DNA from: Parietichytrium sp. I65-24A
Lineage: Eukaryota; Sar; Bigyra; Thraustochytrida; Thraustochytriidae
Length of the DNA: 64,000 nt
NCBI GenBank assembly: GCA_012862575.1
Contig: BLSF01000014.1
Location: 496,001-560,000, forward strand
Reading direction: 5' to 3'
Shown one piece after another: positions 48,756-60,000 of this stretch. A model generated the notes under the pieces. That model did no database searches. It saw only the letters and a list, made by a program, of their open reading frames with translations, and was not told where the DNA came from. Within the stretch, counting starts at the first letter, position 1; every line of letters starts with the position of its first letter. The translations under genes were made by a program, and so were the position numbers.

Positions 48756-49092
48756 TCTCGCTGCAAAATCCCTTCACCGCTTATCTCACAGACTTTTGGT
48801 CTATGCCAGACTCGCCTCCAAGTGCTGTGACACTTTGGCGAACTGCTTCTTCCAACACTACTTTTCACTGTTTGTGTGAATGTTCACACAGAACACGCCC
48901 TATTCTTCAGTAGGCGCGCTTACACAAGAGCACAGCACCCAGCAATATCTCCAAGCAACGTTTCGCCTCTTTTGTCTCTCGGATCCCAGGCAATTTGGGA
49001 CTTGCTCCGTTTCCTAAAATCTGAATTCCATTCTGAATAATTCTAACTGTAAATTCTGATTTCTGAATCTGATTCTGAACGCAGACGCTTTA

Positions 49093-49500
49093 ATGATTGA
49101 CTCTTTGGCGCGATTCAAGTTTCAAAGAGAGATCTCGGTGTGGGCCGAGGCCATTCGGGCCCGTATGGAATCGCGACGGAAGTACATTCCAAGGTACTAC
49201 AAGTCGCTCGAAGTTCGATCGTTTCTCAACAGAACCGGCAGAAGACTTGTTGATCCCGGTGTTCAAAGCCTGCTGACTGCGGGTGGAGGACCTCCTGCAA
49301 CTGATCGGATGCCAGCGAGGGGTTGGTTTCAGATGATGTGCCACGTGCCTCTTCCGAAATTGCCGTCGCACGCCACTGTGGTAGCGGTCTTCCAAATCAT
49401 CAATCAGTTCAAGCTCTCCTTCACGATGAGCGATGGTCGCCTCGCCGGTCGAATAGGGGCTATTTTTCTAAATTCTAAAGTTTCCAAATTAAAGAATTAG
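49093..49500 (+). CDS. Hypothetical small protein (doubtful)
   Basis: 135 codons from an ATG. The product is basic, without low complexity, and has no domain I recognise. An antisense frame is open over most of the same stretch, so coding strand cannot be decided. Weak evidence only. Confidence 0.2.
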   Translation: MIDSLARFKFQREISVWAEAIRARMESRRKYIPRYYKSLEVRSFLNRTGRRLVDPGVQSLLTAGGGPPATDRMPARGWFQMMCHVPLPKLPSHATVVAVFQIINQFKLSFTMSDGRLAGRIGAIFLNSKVSKLKN

Positions 49501-50123
49501 CCCGAGAGCCCACAATAATCTGGTCTGATGGATAGATTGCAAACCCTGAAACAACCTCACAATCAGACACCGCACTTTCCGTGTCAAGCGCGCCAAAACA
49601 CCTCGAAACCCCACCCAACAGCCTTGTCAACGACCGCGTCAGGGCCCGTTCGACATCAAGCCACCTCGCAATCATCTCTGATCTAAAGTTCCCGCGAGCT
49701 GTCCAACTTTGTCCAATTTCCAATTTCATCCATAAGTAACTTACCGGTACCGGTACATACTAGTAGCAGAACAAGATCTTCCCAAACCGTTCCGCAAAAC
49801 CGTTCCGCACATTAGGTTACCGCCCTATCACTGGATACTCTAGGACGCCTCAGAGCCGACAGGGTTGGCGCATCGTACCCGCCGTGAGTAAGGGTGACTA
49901 GCTAGTCAGCCTGCGTAGCCGCATCGTAGCGAGGGCGTAGTCTACTTAGTGTGTGGAGTAATGAATGCGATTAGTGCGATCCCAAAGTGCGCAATGCGAT
50001 TGGAATCAATGTCTACAAATGTCTACAATGAACACAGTGATAGTAAAGAGTCTACAGAGATAACAGAGATGAGCGAACAACAAAAAAGGCAAAGTCGCGC
50101 ACGCGTGAAGGGCTTTGCGTTGA

Positions 50124-50144
50124 AGAGTTCAGAGTTCAGAGTTC
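50124..50144. repeat. 7-bp tandem repeat (AGAGTTC) in 5' leader
   Basis: Three perfect AGAGTTC units 46-66 bases before the ATG of the PLP enzyme. Confidence 0.85.
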
Positions 50145-50189
50145 AGAGTGAAGATCGAAGGAGAGAGTGTGATTGAGAGCTGATAAGAG

Positions 50190-51419
50190 ATGAGCTCGCC
50201 GATCGAGAAGAAGAAGGTGGAGGCCGGGGGCGGCACTGGAACGTGGGACGAGCGTGAATATGCGTTCGGGACTGATATTGTGCACGGCACCATTGGGCCT
50301 GACGAAGCCACGGGAGCGATTCTGACGCCAGTGTACATGAGCACCACGTTTGTGCAGCCCAGCGTGGAGGAGTATCTCTCGAAAGGGTACTCGTACTCTC
50401 GAAGCGGAAACCCCACCGTGCGCGCTCTGGAGGAGAAGATCGCCTTTGTGGAGAAAGGTGCCGGAGCGGCTGCGTTCTCGACGGGGATGGCGGCCACCGT
50501 GAGCGTGATGAGTGGGTTTCTGAAGCAGGGAGACCATTGCATTCTGACGAATGTCTCATACGGAGGCACGAATCGAGTCACCCGCAAGATGTTTGCAGAC
50601 TTTGGCATCGAGTTTTCGTACGTCGACTTTACCAACCCGGAGAATGTTCAGTCGGCTATCAAGGAGAACACCAAACTAGTTTTCAGCGAGACGCCGACAA
50701 ATCCGCTATGCACCCTCACAGACCTTGACGCGATCAGCAAATTGTGCAAGGAAAAGGGCGTTTTGCACGTTTGTGACTCCACGTTTGCAACCCCGGTCAT
50801 CTGCCGCCCGATGGACCACGGATGCGACATGGTCATCCAGTCGCTGACCAAGTTTTACTGCGGACACAACATCAACGTTGGCGGGGCCGTAATTAGCGCT
50901 ACGAAAGAGCTGGACGAACGTATTCACTTTATGCAAAACATGCACGGCAACATCATGGCTCCCCAGGTTGCCTTCTCCATCCTACAAACTATGAAGACAA
51001 TGGAGCTCCGCGTCAAACATCAGAGCAGCAGCGCTATGAAGATTGCCCAGTTCCTGGAAGGTCACTCAAAGATTGAGAAGGTTCAGTACCCGGGCCTGCC
51101 GTCGTTTCCGCAGCGCGAGCTTGCTGATCGCATTCATCGGAACGGACTGCACGGGTCAATGCTTTGGTGCGAGGTCGTTGGCGGAATTGAGGCTGGCCGC
51201 AAGCTGATGAATATCGTCCAGCGCCCATGGAGCTTGTGCGAGAACCTGGGGGCCACAGAGTCCATCATCACGGCTTGCAGCGTGATGACACACGCAAACG
51301 TTCCAAAGGAGGACCGCGAGAAGGTTGGCATCACTGATGGTTTCATTCGCATCTCCGTGGGTATTGAAGACCCGGACGATCTTATCCACGCTCTAGGCCA
51401 AGCGCTCGACAAGCTCTGA
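50190..51419 (+). CDS. Cys/Met-metabolism PLP enzyme (cystathionine gamma-lyase / gamma-synthase family)
   Basis: 409 residues from ATG 50190. This family makes or breaks C-S bonds next to the gamma carbon (cystathionine gamma-synthase, gamma-lyase, methionine gamma-lyase, homoserine sulfhydrylase). Y-S-R-S-G-N-P-T (69-76) gives the neighbour-subunit Tyr/Arg that hold the phosphate. Y124-G-G stacks on the cofactor, D196 faces the pyridine nitrogen, and K221 in S-L-T-K-F-Y-C-G-H is the Schiff-base lysine. G-A-T-E-S at ~353-357 and R-I-S-V-G-I-E at ~391-397 complete the active site. I cannot separate lyase from synthase by eye. No organelle-targeting presequence is evident, which fits a cytosolic enzyme. 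No intron. Confidence 0.88.
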   Translation: MSSPIEKKKVEAGGGTGTWDEREYAFGTDIVHGTIGPDEATGAILTPVYMSTTFVQPSVEEYLSKGYSYSRSGNPTVRALEEKIAFVEKGAGAAAFSTGMAATVSVMSGFLKQGDHCILTNVSYGGTNRVTRKMFADFGIEFSYVDFTNPENVQSAIKENTKLVFSETPTNPLCTLTDLDAISKLCKEKGVLHVCDSTFATPVICRPMDHGCDMVIQSLTKFYCGHNINVGGAVISATKELDERIHFMQNMHGNIMAPQVAFSILQTMKTMELRVKHQSSSAMKIAQFLEGHSKIEKVQYPGLPSFPQRELADRIHRNGLHGSMLWCEVVGGIEAGRKLMNIVQRPWSLCENLGATESIITACSVMTHANVPKEDREKVGITDGFIRISVGIEDPDDLIHALGQALDKL

Positions 51420-51768
51420 GCGAGACTTTGAGAGAATCAAACTCTAGCGGGACTTGGTTTTGAGCAATCAAACCGTTCCATCTGCCAACTGAAAGCTAAT
51501 CTATCCATATTTCATATGCCAAATTTCTCAATTTAATTCGCCAAGCAGAACCTGGGATTTTCTCCACTCTTTAAAAATATATAAATAAACCTCGCATCGG
51601 AATGTGCGTGCGGCTCGAGTCGGACTCGAGTTGGAGAACACCACCAAGACAGAAGAACAGATTTCTTTTGGCAAAACACTAATTAAAAGTTGCCATGACC
51701 AGTTTCTTTCCCTCTCTAGTCTAGCTAGACTCTTCAAGTCGAGCGTCAGCTCGATGCATAGAACCAAA
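51420..51768. other. Spacer between convergent PLP enzyme and LSm genes
   Basis: 349 bases of AT-rich 3' flank; no gene seen. Confidence 0.6.
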
Positions 51769-52005
51769 CTACTCTTCCGCCTCAACTGCGCCTCCTTCCC
51801 GCCCCTTCGCGGCAGCCACCACTTCCCTCTCAACCTTCGCCACGTGCTTGCCGGGGATCATAACCCACCCCAGCTCCAAGTCGCGAACAATGACGTTCAT
51901 CCCACTGTCCACGCACTCGAAGGATCCTTGCATAACGCGCCCATCCGAGAGCGTAACGCGCACATTCGCTCCTAGCAGCTCGCCTATCACGTCCCTATCG
52001 CCCAT
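51769..52005 (-). CDS. LSm-domain protein, Naa38/LSMD1-like
   Basis: 78 residues from ATG 52005; the frame is open for 37 more codons, but the short start places the fold at residue 5. Sm1 is at ~7-35 (L-L-G-A-N-V-R-V-T-L-S-D-G-R-V-M-Q-G) and Sm2 at ~48-60 (V-M-I-P-G-K-H-V-A-K-V-E). The V-M-I-P-G-K/H-H form of Sm2 is typical of LSMD1/Naa38, the small auxiliary subunit of the NatC N-terminal acetyltransferase, rather than of the R-G-D/N RNA-binding Sm2 in spliceosomal proteins. The tail is Ala/Glu-rich. Small size limits certainty. Confidence 0.72.
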   Translation of the reverse strand: MGDRDVIGELLGANVRVTLSDGRVMQGSFECVDSGMNVIVRDLELGWVMIPGKHVAKVEREVVAAAKGREGGAVEAEE

Positions 52006-54030
52006 CCTCGATCTCCCACACCCCAACTCCGCGCCAAGTTGTGTGCCCGCGCGCAATAGACTCAATAGAGGTGCACGAATGGCCTCCGCTGGACTAGTGA
52101 GTGTTAAGTAATACATTAAGAGTGCCTCCGGCTGGGTTTCACTGCCACATTATGAATGTTTGTTCACAGTCAATGAACATTTCAATCTCAATGTTGACTT
52201 GTAGATAAGCGCGGGTAATGGGAACCTGTCCCGCGGAGAAAGAACTGTTTTGTTCGTGTCGTGAAATGAGTGCTGCGGAGCAGGCTTGTAGGCTGGTGCT
52301 CGATTTGAAGCTCGAGCGAAAGTGGCTGGCAAGTCGACAAAGTGAAAGTGCTATGCGAATCCGGGCTGCATTGGCGCTTTCTCGTGGACATCACGGGTTC
52401 TGAATACTGAGCGACAACAGTTGGCCATGGCCGCGCGACCCCGATGCTAAACGATGAAGGCCCCTCTAAAATAGAGCTTCTCAAGTAGCGGGTGGGATAT
52501 TTAACGCAACATTTGAGTTGCGCGCTGTTTCGGAGTCAGTGCTCATTCGCGGTTTCTTTTTTTCGGCGAGGCGGAATGAGTTTGGGACATGTAACGCGCG
52601 CGATTTTGAAGCCATGTACCGGTACAGCCACTCCCAGCACGACGAATAACGTGAGTCTCAGAACAACCTTCGATTCAATGCTCGGTTTTTGTAACCGCAA
52701 AGATTGTGTCAAAAGCGATGTTCACACTTTGTGTACCGGTACAGCTGTGCGTAACTTGAAGATGTGCACACTTTGAGCCTTCAAGAGAATGGATGACCAT
52801 CATCGCCGAACGGGCGAGCGTACCCTGCCTCTCTCCTCCTTGGAGGGCATTCTCATAGCTGCTCGGGAGATATTTTAAAAGCTCAAAACCATCTTCTAAA
52901 ACAGACGGCATGACCTGAAGATCCAGCCGAGTGTCATGGGCGGCCAGCTCATCGTTTTGCTTCGCCATCCGCAGCTTCAGAGCGTATCAGCTCGAAATTC
53001 ACCGTTTCACCCATCATCGACCACAATCGCTGAATAGAATTCACAGTCCATTGACTCCAGTTATGGATCAACCAAACTCAATCTCTCTCTTGATTCGATC
53101 ATCAACTAACAGTCAGTCTTTCTTGGCAGTGAACCAATCAATCAATCAATCAAAATCAACAATCGAAAAGAAGGAATGAAAAGAGAAAGTTCGTTCCCAT
53201 TTTTGTTTGCCCATACTCCTTCCCACTCATACCCCATCCACCTAACCCCTCTTACACTCCAATGCGTTCCGCACCATCAACTCTAAACGGTTTCAGCGGA
53301 ACGCTTTCCCCTCGCCTTTCCGGTTGCGCCTCCTATCGTATCCCCTACTCGCCCACTATCCCCCTCACACTTTATGCTCTGACCGACTGGACAGGCCGGA
53401 GGAAGGAAGGAGTAGTGAGCGCGTGGCGACTCCTACCGACCGACTGGCGAGACAGAGACAGAGAAAGAGAAGGTAATGGAGCTGAAGAGTGAGTGAAAAG
53501 AGAGACATTGGCGCGCGGAAAGAGGCGAAAGTATAGCGACAATAGGAGGGCGGCGGCACAGAAGAAGAACAACAACAACAAGAACAAGAACCCGGGACAG
53601 CCTCGCAAAACGCTGAAAGAAAAAGAAAGTCCGGTTCTCTCCGTCACGACCGGTTCTGACCACGCGTCGCCAGCTGCCTGCCTGCCTGTCTGCCTGCCTG
53701 CCTGTATACTTGCACTGTTCGGCGCCTGGCGATTTTCCCTCGGTCTCTACTTTACGCCTTGGCCATCTCGCATCTTGCGGCAGTCGGATTCTAGCTTGGC
53801 AGACTCAGTCTCAGAGGCTCTTCACGTTCGAAACGGTTGGAAAAGAAACGTTTCACATTGGCAGGCCGGGAAAACCGTTTGTTTCATCGCCTCTGACATA
53901 AAACCGGGAATTGTTTAGTGCGAAGCGTCCGAGAGAAGGCGGGAAAAGTGCGAAAAGTAGAACAGTGCCGGAAGCGCAAGTGGTGGAGCTGGTTGATCGA
54001 AATTGTGAGGCGGGTATCAGCGGAGACGAG
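52006..54030. other. Spacer between LSm and myosin genes
   Basis: 2 kb between divergent genes. It holds two copies of GTACCGGTACAGC (52616 and 52733), (CCTG)n at 53676-53704 and an AACAACAACAAG tract near 53568. No gene is supported. The myosin frame is open to 53911 without ATG. Confidence 0.6.
53676..53704. repeat. (CCTG)n microsatellite
   Basis: Seven CCTG units with one TCTG, about 330 bases before the myosin ATG. Confidence 0.9.
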
Positions 54031-57000
54031 ATGGCGAACTTCGAAGTTGGGGAGTTGGTGTGGGTGCCGCATGAGCGTGATGCATATGTGGCTTGTAAAG
54101 TGACAAAGGGCTTTGCGGCGGGGTCAGCAGGAGCTGCGCAGGTAGTGAAAGGAGAGCACATGGGAGAGGAAATGAGCATAGAGGCCGGCATATCCGGAAA
54201 GGTGGTCAAGCTGGAAGAGATGCAGGATGGGACCACGATGCAGAATATGGTGGAAATGAAGGAGCTGAATGAGGCCGGGATACTGGACAATTTGAAGAGA
54301 AGATTCGAGAAGGACGAAATTTACACGAATGTTGGTACAATATTGATCGCTGTAAATCCTTTCAAGCTCCTGCCGCTGTATACCCCGGAGGTGCTGGAGC
54401 AATACCGCGCGCTAGGGTCCAAGGTGTGCAAGCCACATGTGTTTGCAGTCGCTGATAATGCCTACAAGTCCATGTTCAGCCATTCGAACAATCAGAGCTG
54501 CGTCATCTCGGGAGAATCCGGCGCGGGTAAAACGGAGACGACGAAACTCTTTTTGCAGTATCTCACCGAAATTAGCGCCGTGCCAGAGGGCTCAACCCAC
54601 ACTTCATCTTCGGCTGCCAACTCAACGACACCTGCGAACCAACTTCCTCCCACTGCGCCGAGGCGCAAGTCGAAACCTGTAGCCGCTGACTCCTTCAGGA
54701 ACAAGGGCGGTCTTCAGGAGGAAATTTTACAAGCCAATCCGCTCATGGAAGCTTTTGGAAACGCTAAAACCGTGCGGAACAACAACTCGTCGCGATTCGG
54801 AAAATGGATCGAAATCATGTTTGACGGATTGAAGGGGACCATGAAAGCTGGTAAGATCACGAGCTACCTGCTGGAAAAGTCGCGACTCGTGCACCAGAGC
54901 AATGGCGAAAGGAACTACCACATATTTTACCAACTTTGCGCGGGGGCGCGTGCAGACAGAAAGCTTCGCGAGTGGTTGGAGCTTGGCGAGCCAGAGGAGT
55001 ATCACTATTTGAACCAGAGCGACATTCTCGTCGTCGAAGGAATCAATGACGAGAAGCACTGGGAAAAGGTGAGGCGTGCAATGAGTGTGATTAAAATTTC
55101 GGAGGAAGACGTTTCTCAGTGCTTAGAGACCCTCGCGGGCATTCTGCACCTCGGAAACGTTGTCTTTGACGAGGTGGAGAAAAGCGGGGACGGTCACGCC
55201 AAAGTTGCCAATCCTGGGGCGCTCGCCATTTGCGCTCGCCAGTTGCACGTCAATGTCAACACCTTGGAGAGAGTCTTGACATCAAAAAGTGTCGGCGTGC
55301 GCTCCGTGGTGCTAAAGCCGTATAACAAGGAGGAGGCCTGCGATGCTCGCGATGCTCTCGCAAAGGCTATTTATGGTCAGCTCTTTGAGTGGCTAATCAG
55401 AAAGATTAATCGGTGTCTTCAAGCCCCCTCAGAGAGCCTTGAAAATTTGGAAATGCGCTCCATCGGTGTGTTGGATATTTTTGGCTTCGAATCTTTTGAG
55501 TGCAACTCCTTTGAACAGCTATGCATCAATTATTGCAATGAGAAATTGCAGCTCCACTTCAACGAGCACATCTTCAAGCTGGAGCAAGACGAGTACTGCA
55601 AAGAGGGTCTTGAAATCCATCAGATTGGGTTTGTCGACAATCAGCCGTGCGTGGATGTTTTGGAGAGCAAAGGTTCGGGGGTGTTCTCAATGATTGATGA
55701 AGAGATTGCAATTCCAAAGGGATCCGACTCGGGGTTTCTCAACAAGGTCATTCAACGATCTACGATCTCTTCGGACGTTTTAAAGCGCCCTTCCGTAAAA
55801 GAAATTGGTTCGGACAAATGCTTTATCGTGTCTCATTACGCTGGTCCCGTGGCGTACAATGTGTCCGGATTCCTGGAGAAAAACAAGGACGCCCTGCATG
55901 ATGACCTCATGTCATGCATGCTCACCTCAGACCAGCTACTCATACAAGTGCTGTTTGAGGGCTTTAATCAAGAGCAAGACTTGGCGATGAAGAACAACAG
56001 CCGAGGCTCCAGGTCTTCCTCACGCGCTAGGGCAAAGACCCTCGGTTCGAAGTTCAAGGAGCAGTTGCAAACACTCATGACCACGCTGCAGAAAACACAG
56101 CCGCACTTTATTCGATGCTTGAAGCCCAATGGACAAAAGGTGGGTGACGTATTTGAGAGCCCCATGGTGCTGTCTCAGCTGCGTTGTGCCGGAGTGCTGG
56201 AGGTTTGCAGAATTAGGCAAATTGGATTCCCTGTAAGATTTGACTTTGATAACGCTATCCGGAGATTTGCGTGCATTGTCCAGCCTTTTACGCCGGGACA
56301 GAACAGCGCCCAGGACATCGAAATACTGTGCCAGGCACTTACTGTTCGCGGTATTTTGGAGCCAGGGCGGTGGCAGCTTGGAAAAACAAAGCTGTTTTTG
56401 AAAAATGACCAACAAGTGGTCCTGGAAGCTTCTCGCGCCGAGGCATTGCAGTCCATCGCAACAAAAGTGCAGGCCACTGTGCGCATGTTCAGCTGTCGCG
56501 TCACCTATGGCGAGTGGATCCAGGTATTGGCGCTGCTGGACGCCGCGAAGGAAATCGATTCATTATTTTATGCATTGGAAGTATCTTCCGACCTTCCGTA
56601 CGGCGGAAAGCATATGCCCCAAGTACAGCGCGCGAAAGAGAGGCTGTCTCGCCTGCAAGACGAGAAACGTGTCTCTGATCTTCTGAGAGGCGCCCTCGGT
56701 TCTCTGGACATGACTTCTCTTCATAAAGCTATTGAGGCAGCCAAGGAGATCAATCTGGACAACTCGCTCGTGGAAGAGGCACGCGAGGCGCTCGCAAAGG
56801 TGCAAAAGGCAAAGGCGCTACGCGTGGAGCTTGACGGCGCAATTTCTGATCGGAATCATGACAGACTAGTTGTTCTTATCGATCAAGCTAAAAATGAGCT
56901 TGGGTTGATTGAGGAAGAGGATGACAAGCTCCGACAGGCGGTGGCTATGTTGGACCGCCTAAGTGGTGAGAAGTGCCTGATTGAAAAGCTAGACAAGACT

Positions 57001-60000
57001 CTGGCTACGTGCAAGGACCCAGACGAACTCGACCATGTAATAAACGAACTCGAGGAGTGGGGCTTTAAGCAGGATGGACCGCTCTCACAAGCCCAAACCA
57101 TTTGCCACCTTATGTATCAAGTTCGTGACGCAGAAAAGACCCGCAACTACATAAAACTCCGGGATTCTTTGCATTCTAAAGACCTGCCCGCGGCAAATCG
57201 CTCAGAGTCGGCGCTCCAGCTTCTGGAGCAGCTTAAAGTCGAGCATGACCTTCGCAGTGAGCTAGATGCTGGGAACTTTGAAGCTGCGAAAAGAATTTTA
57301 TACACGCTGCCAAGTGATACACCGCGAGAATTTCGTGAAGAGGCAGAGAGCGACTTGCGCAAGTTGCAGATAATGCACGATCTTGGCATCGCGTGTGACA
57401 CAAATGACGTTGACAAAATCCAGGACATGGTGTCTCGAGCTGCAGATTTGAACCTCAAGCGTGACCACTTTCCAGTACTCAATAAGGCGCACCAGCTACT
57501 GGAAGAAGCTGGAGAGGACGCCAAATTCTTTTCTGACATCAGTGCGTGCATTACGGCCAAAGACGCCAGCAGGCTGCAAGAGTTGGCAGAGCTTGCAAAT
57601 GAGCGCGGTAAGGACAGTCTAGCGAAGCGAGCTCGTGAGGAAGGCGCGCGTATCGAGTCCGACTTGGATTTAGCTCAAAAGCTGCAAAAGTGCTTTACCT
57701 TGGAGCAGGTGAGTGACGTTTGCAAGGCTAGTCGCTCAGACCTCGCGCCCAAGTGCATTGAAGCCGCGCGCCGTGCTGAGAAGGCTTTGTCTGAGCCTAC
57801 TGCGGAGAAATCTGTATTAGAGCAGGCCAAGAAGGCTCTTGATGAGCTGCAAATGCCACAAATGTCCTCGAGGCTCGAAGATGCAATCGAAAGATGCTCC
57901 TCACGCCTGGAACTTGAGCAGCAGCTCCGGGAAGCGATGGCGAATAATAACCAGTCCAAGATGACTCAACTTCTGGATGATATTGAACAGACGTACGAGC
58001 CAAAGCCCATCGCCAACTCGCCTGTCATTCATCACAGCCGTGCCAAGAGCAAGCTGGTAGAGAGCTGCAAAACCATGTTGAACCGCGAAGCAAAGGCCGA
58101 CGAACTTCTTGCCGAACTGGAAACCGCCATGGATGAGGAGGATCTTGACTTGCTCAACAATGTCATGGCAAAGGTCATTCAAGCTGGTGTAACCCTCGAC
58201 CCTGACCGCTTCTCCAGGGCACAAAAGCTCATCATTACGCTGGAAGTCCAGCGCGAGGAATGCGCGAACATAGTCGCAGAAATGCGGGTGCTCAAGGGCA
58301 AGGCGTCTGGGTCGAAAGGGATCACCCCCGGTGATCTCCAGCCTCTTGAGAAAGCATTGCAGAGCAAGCAAGGGAAGAGTGGCGTCGCCGAGGTTCGTCA
58401 TGCGAAAGCGCTTCTCGACCAGGTCCAAAAGCAACTACTTGTCCAGCAAGCTCTCGCAGATGCGCTCAAGACGCGTAAATTCAAAGATTTGAAGCGTGCG
58501 CTGGACTCTGCGCAGGAGCAAGGGGTAACGTATTTGGACAGTGCCGCAAAGGTTAGAGCAGAGCTTCGGGACAAGGACCAAGAGCGACGCGCAGCGCAGC
58601 GAGCGGCTCATGAAGCTGGTGTTCAGTTCAAAGAAGAAAACAGCGGTGATGAATCGGAAGAAGAGAAGGGTTGCGATCCTTCCGACGGAGCTGAAGGCAG
58701 CTCCAGCCCAAATGCTGTCGCGGATAAGATCTTGCTTGAAAGGCGCAGTCTTGCGAGGAACAATAGGTTCGACTTCACGCATTATGACAAGATGCGATCC
58801 GACGAGAGCTTTGCGAAGGGCACCTTTCTTCTTCACAAGAGTCGTGCAAAGAAAGATAAGTGCATCTTTCAAAATTATGTCATCAATAAGTCCTTGCTCG
58901 ACTTTGGCTCAGACAAGACTCTGAACAAAGCCGCCGTTTCCATCCACAAGGCGATCTTGGGATACTGCGGGGACAAATCGATGGCGTTTCCAGCAACTTT
59001 GGCTCGCGACGTTCTCATGAAAGGGCTCGACACGCATGAGCTCGCAGACGAGGTATATCTGCAGCTCTGCAAACAATTGACTCTCAACCCGCGGCCAGAG
59101 TCCATCGGCCGATGTTGGCAGTTGATGTGCATGGTAGTTGGGACCTTTCCACCTTCACACGACTTTGAGCTGTATGTCTTGAACTTTTTACTTCGGAATG
59201 TCGATATCCCTGGGCTCGTGGGCAATTATGCAAGTTTTGCGCTTCGTCGCCTGGAGGGTATGATATCTACTGGAGCGAGTGGATTCTTGCCTTCAATCGA
59301 GGAGATTCAGGCTTACACCGATCGCCCTCCAATTCTCGCTCGTATCGAGCTCGTGGACGGCACTGTGTTGACCGAGGAGCTTCCCGTTACGCCAGATTTG
59401 GAGGTCGGAAAAGTCAACGAAATTTGTGGACACTTTCTCTCGCTTCAAGATACTCGGGCAGACCACTTTGGCATCACCATTGACGGTAAAATTCCTCTGC
59501 GGAGGTCAGATTTTCTCGGCGACGAATTTGTACAGGCCACTCGCACGGGTGACGTGATTCGCTTCGTTTACCAGCGTATCATCGTGCTCAGGATCGATGA
59601 TTACGATGAGCCAAGTGAAGTGGACCCCATGTACAATCGACTGGTTTATCTTCAGGCTCAGGTAGATTTTGCCAAAGGCGAGTTTCATGATGTCAACCCC
59701 AGCGAGGCGATTGAGCTCGTCGCAGAGTCTCTGGCTGTCGACCATGGGGAGGATCTCCCTGAAAACCTTTGCGAGGACTGTGGTTTAGCGGGCTACGTGC
59801 CCCCATTGGAAGGCTGTCGCGATCTTCGAGAGGTAGCGGACAAGGTGGCGGAGCTGTACATCAATCTCGATCTCGGCAGAATGGACCCAGCTGAATTACA
59901 AGAGTCATTTGTGCGCAAGCTGCAGCTAAAGGAGAGGTATGGCCGTCTTTCGTTCTCCACACTGGACCGCGGCGCTCTCGAAATCGATTGCACTGGTATC

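Larger units (their letters stand above)
48756..50189. other. Spacer between MINDY and the PLP enzyme gene
   Basis: 1.4 kb between divergent genes. It holds the doubtful frame at 49093-49500, overlapping TACCGGTA palindromes at 49742-49755 and a 7-bp repeat at 50124-50144. Confidence 0.55.

Noticed and set aside
48075-48830. 251-codon plus-strand frame opposite MINDY
   Set aside because: The opposite strand holds the Q-G-G-P-C-G active site and zinc finger; this frame has no features.
53911-54030. Myosin frame extension from 53911
   Set aside because: Opens at TTG and has no ATG; sequence is unconserved. Start set at 54031.
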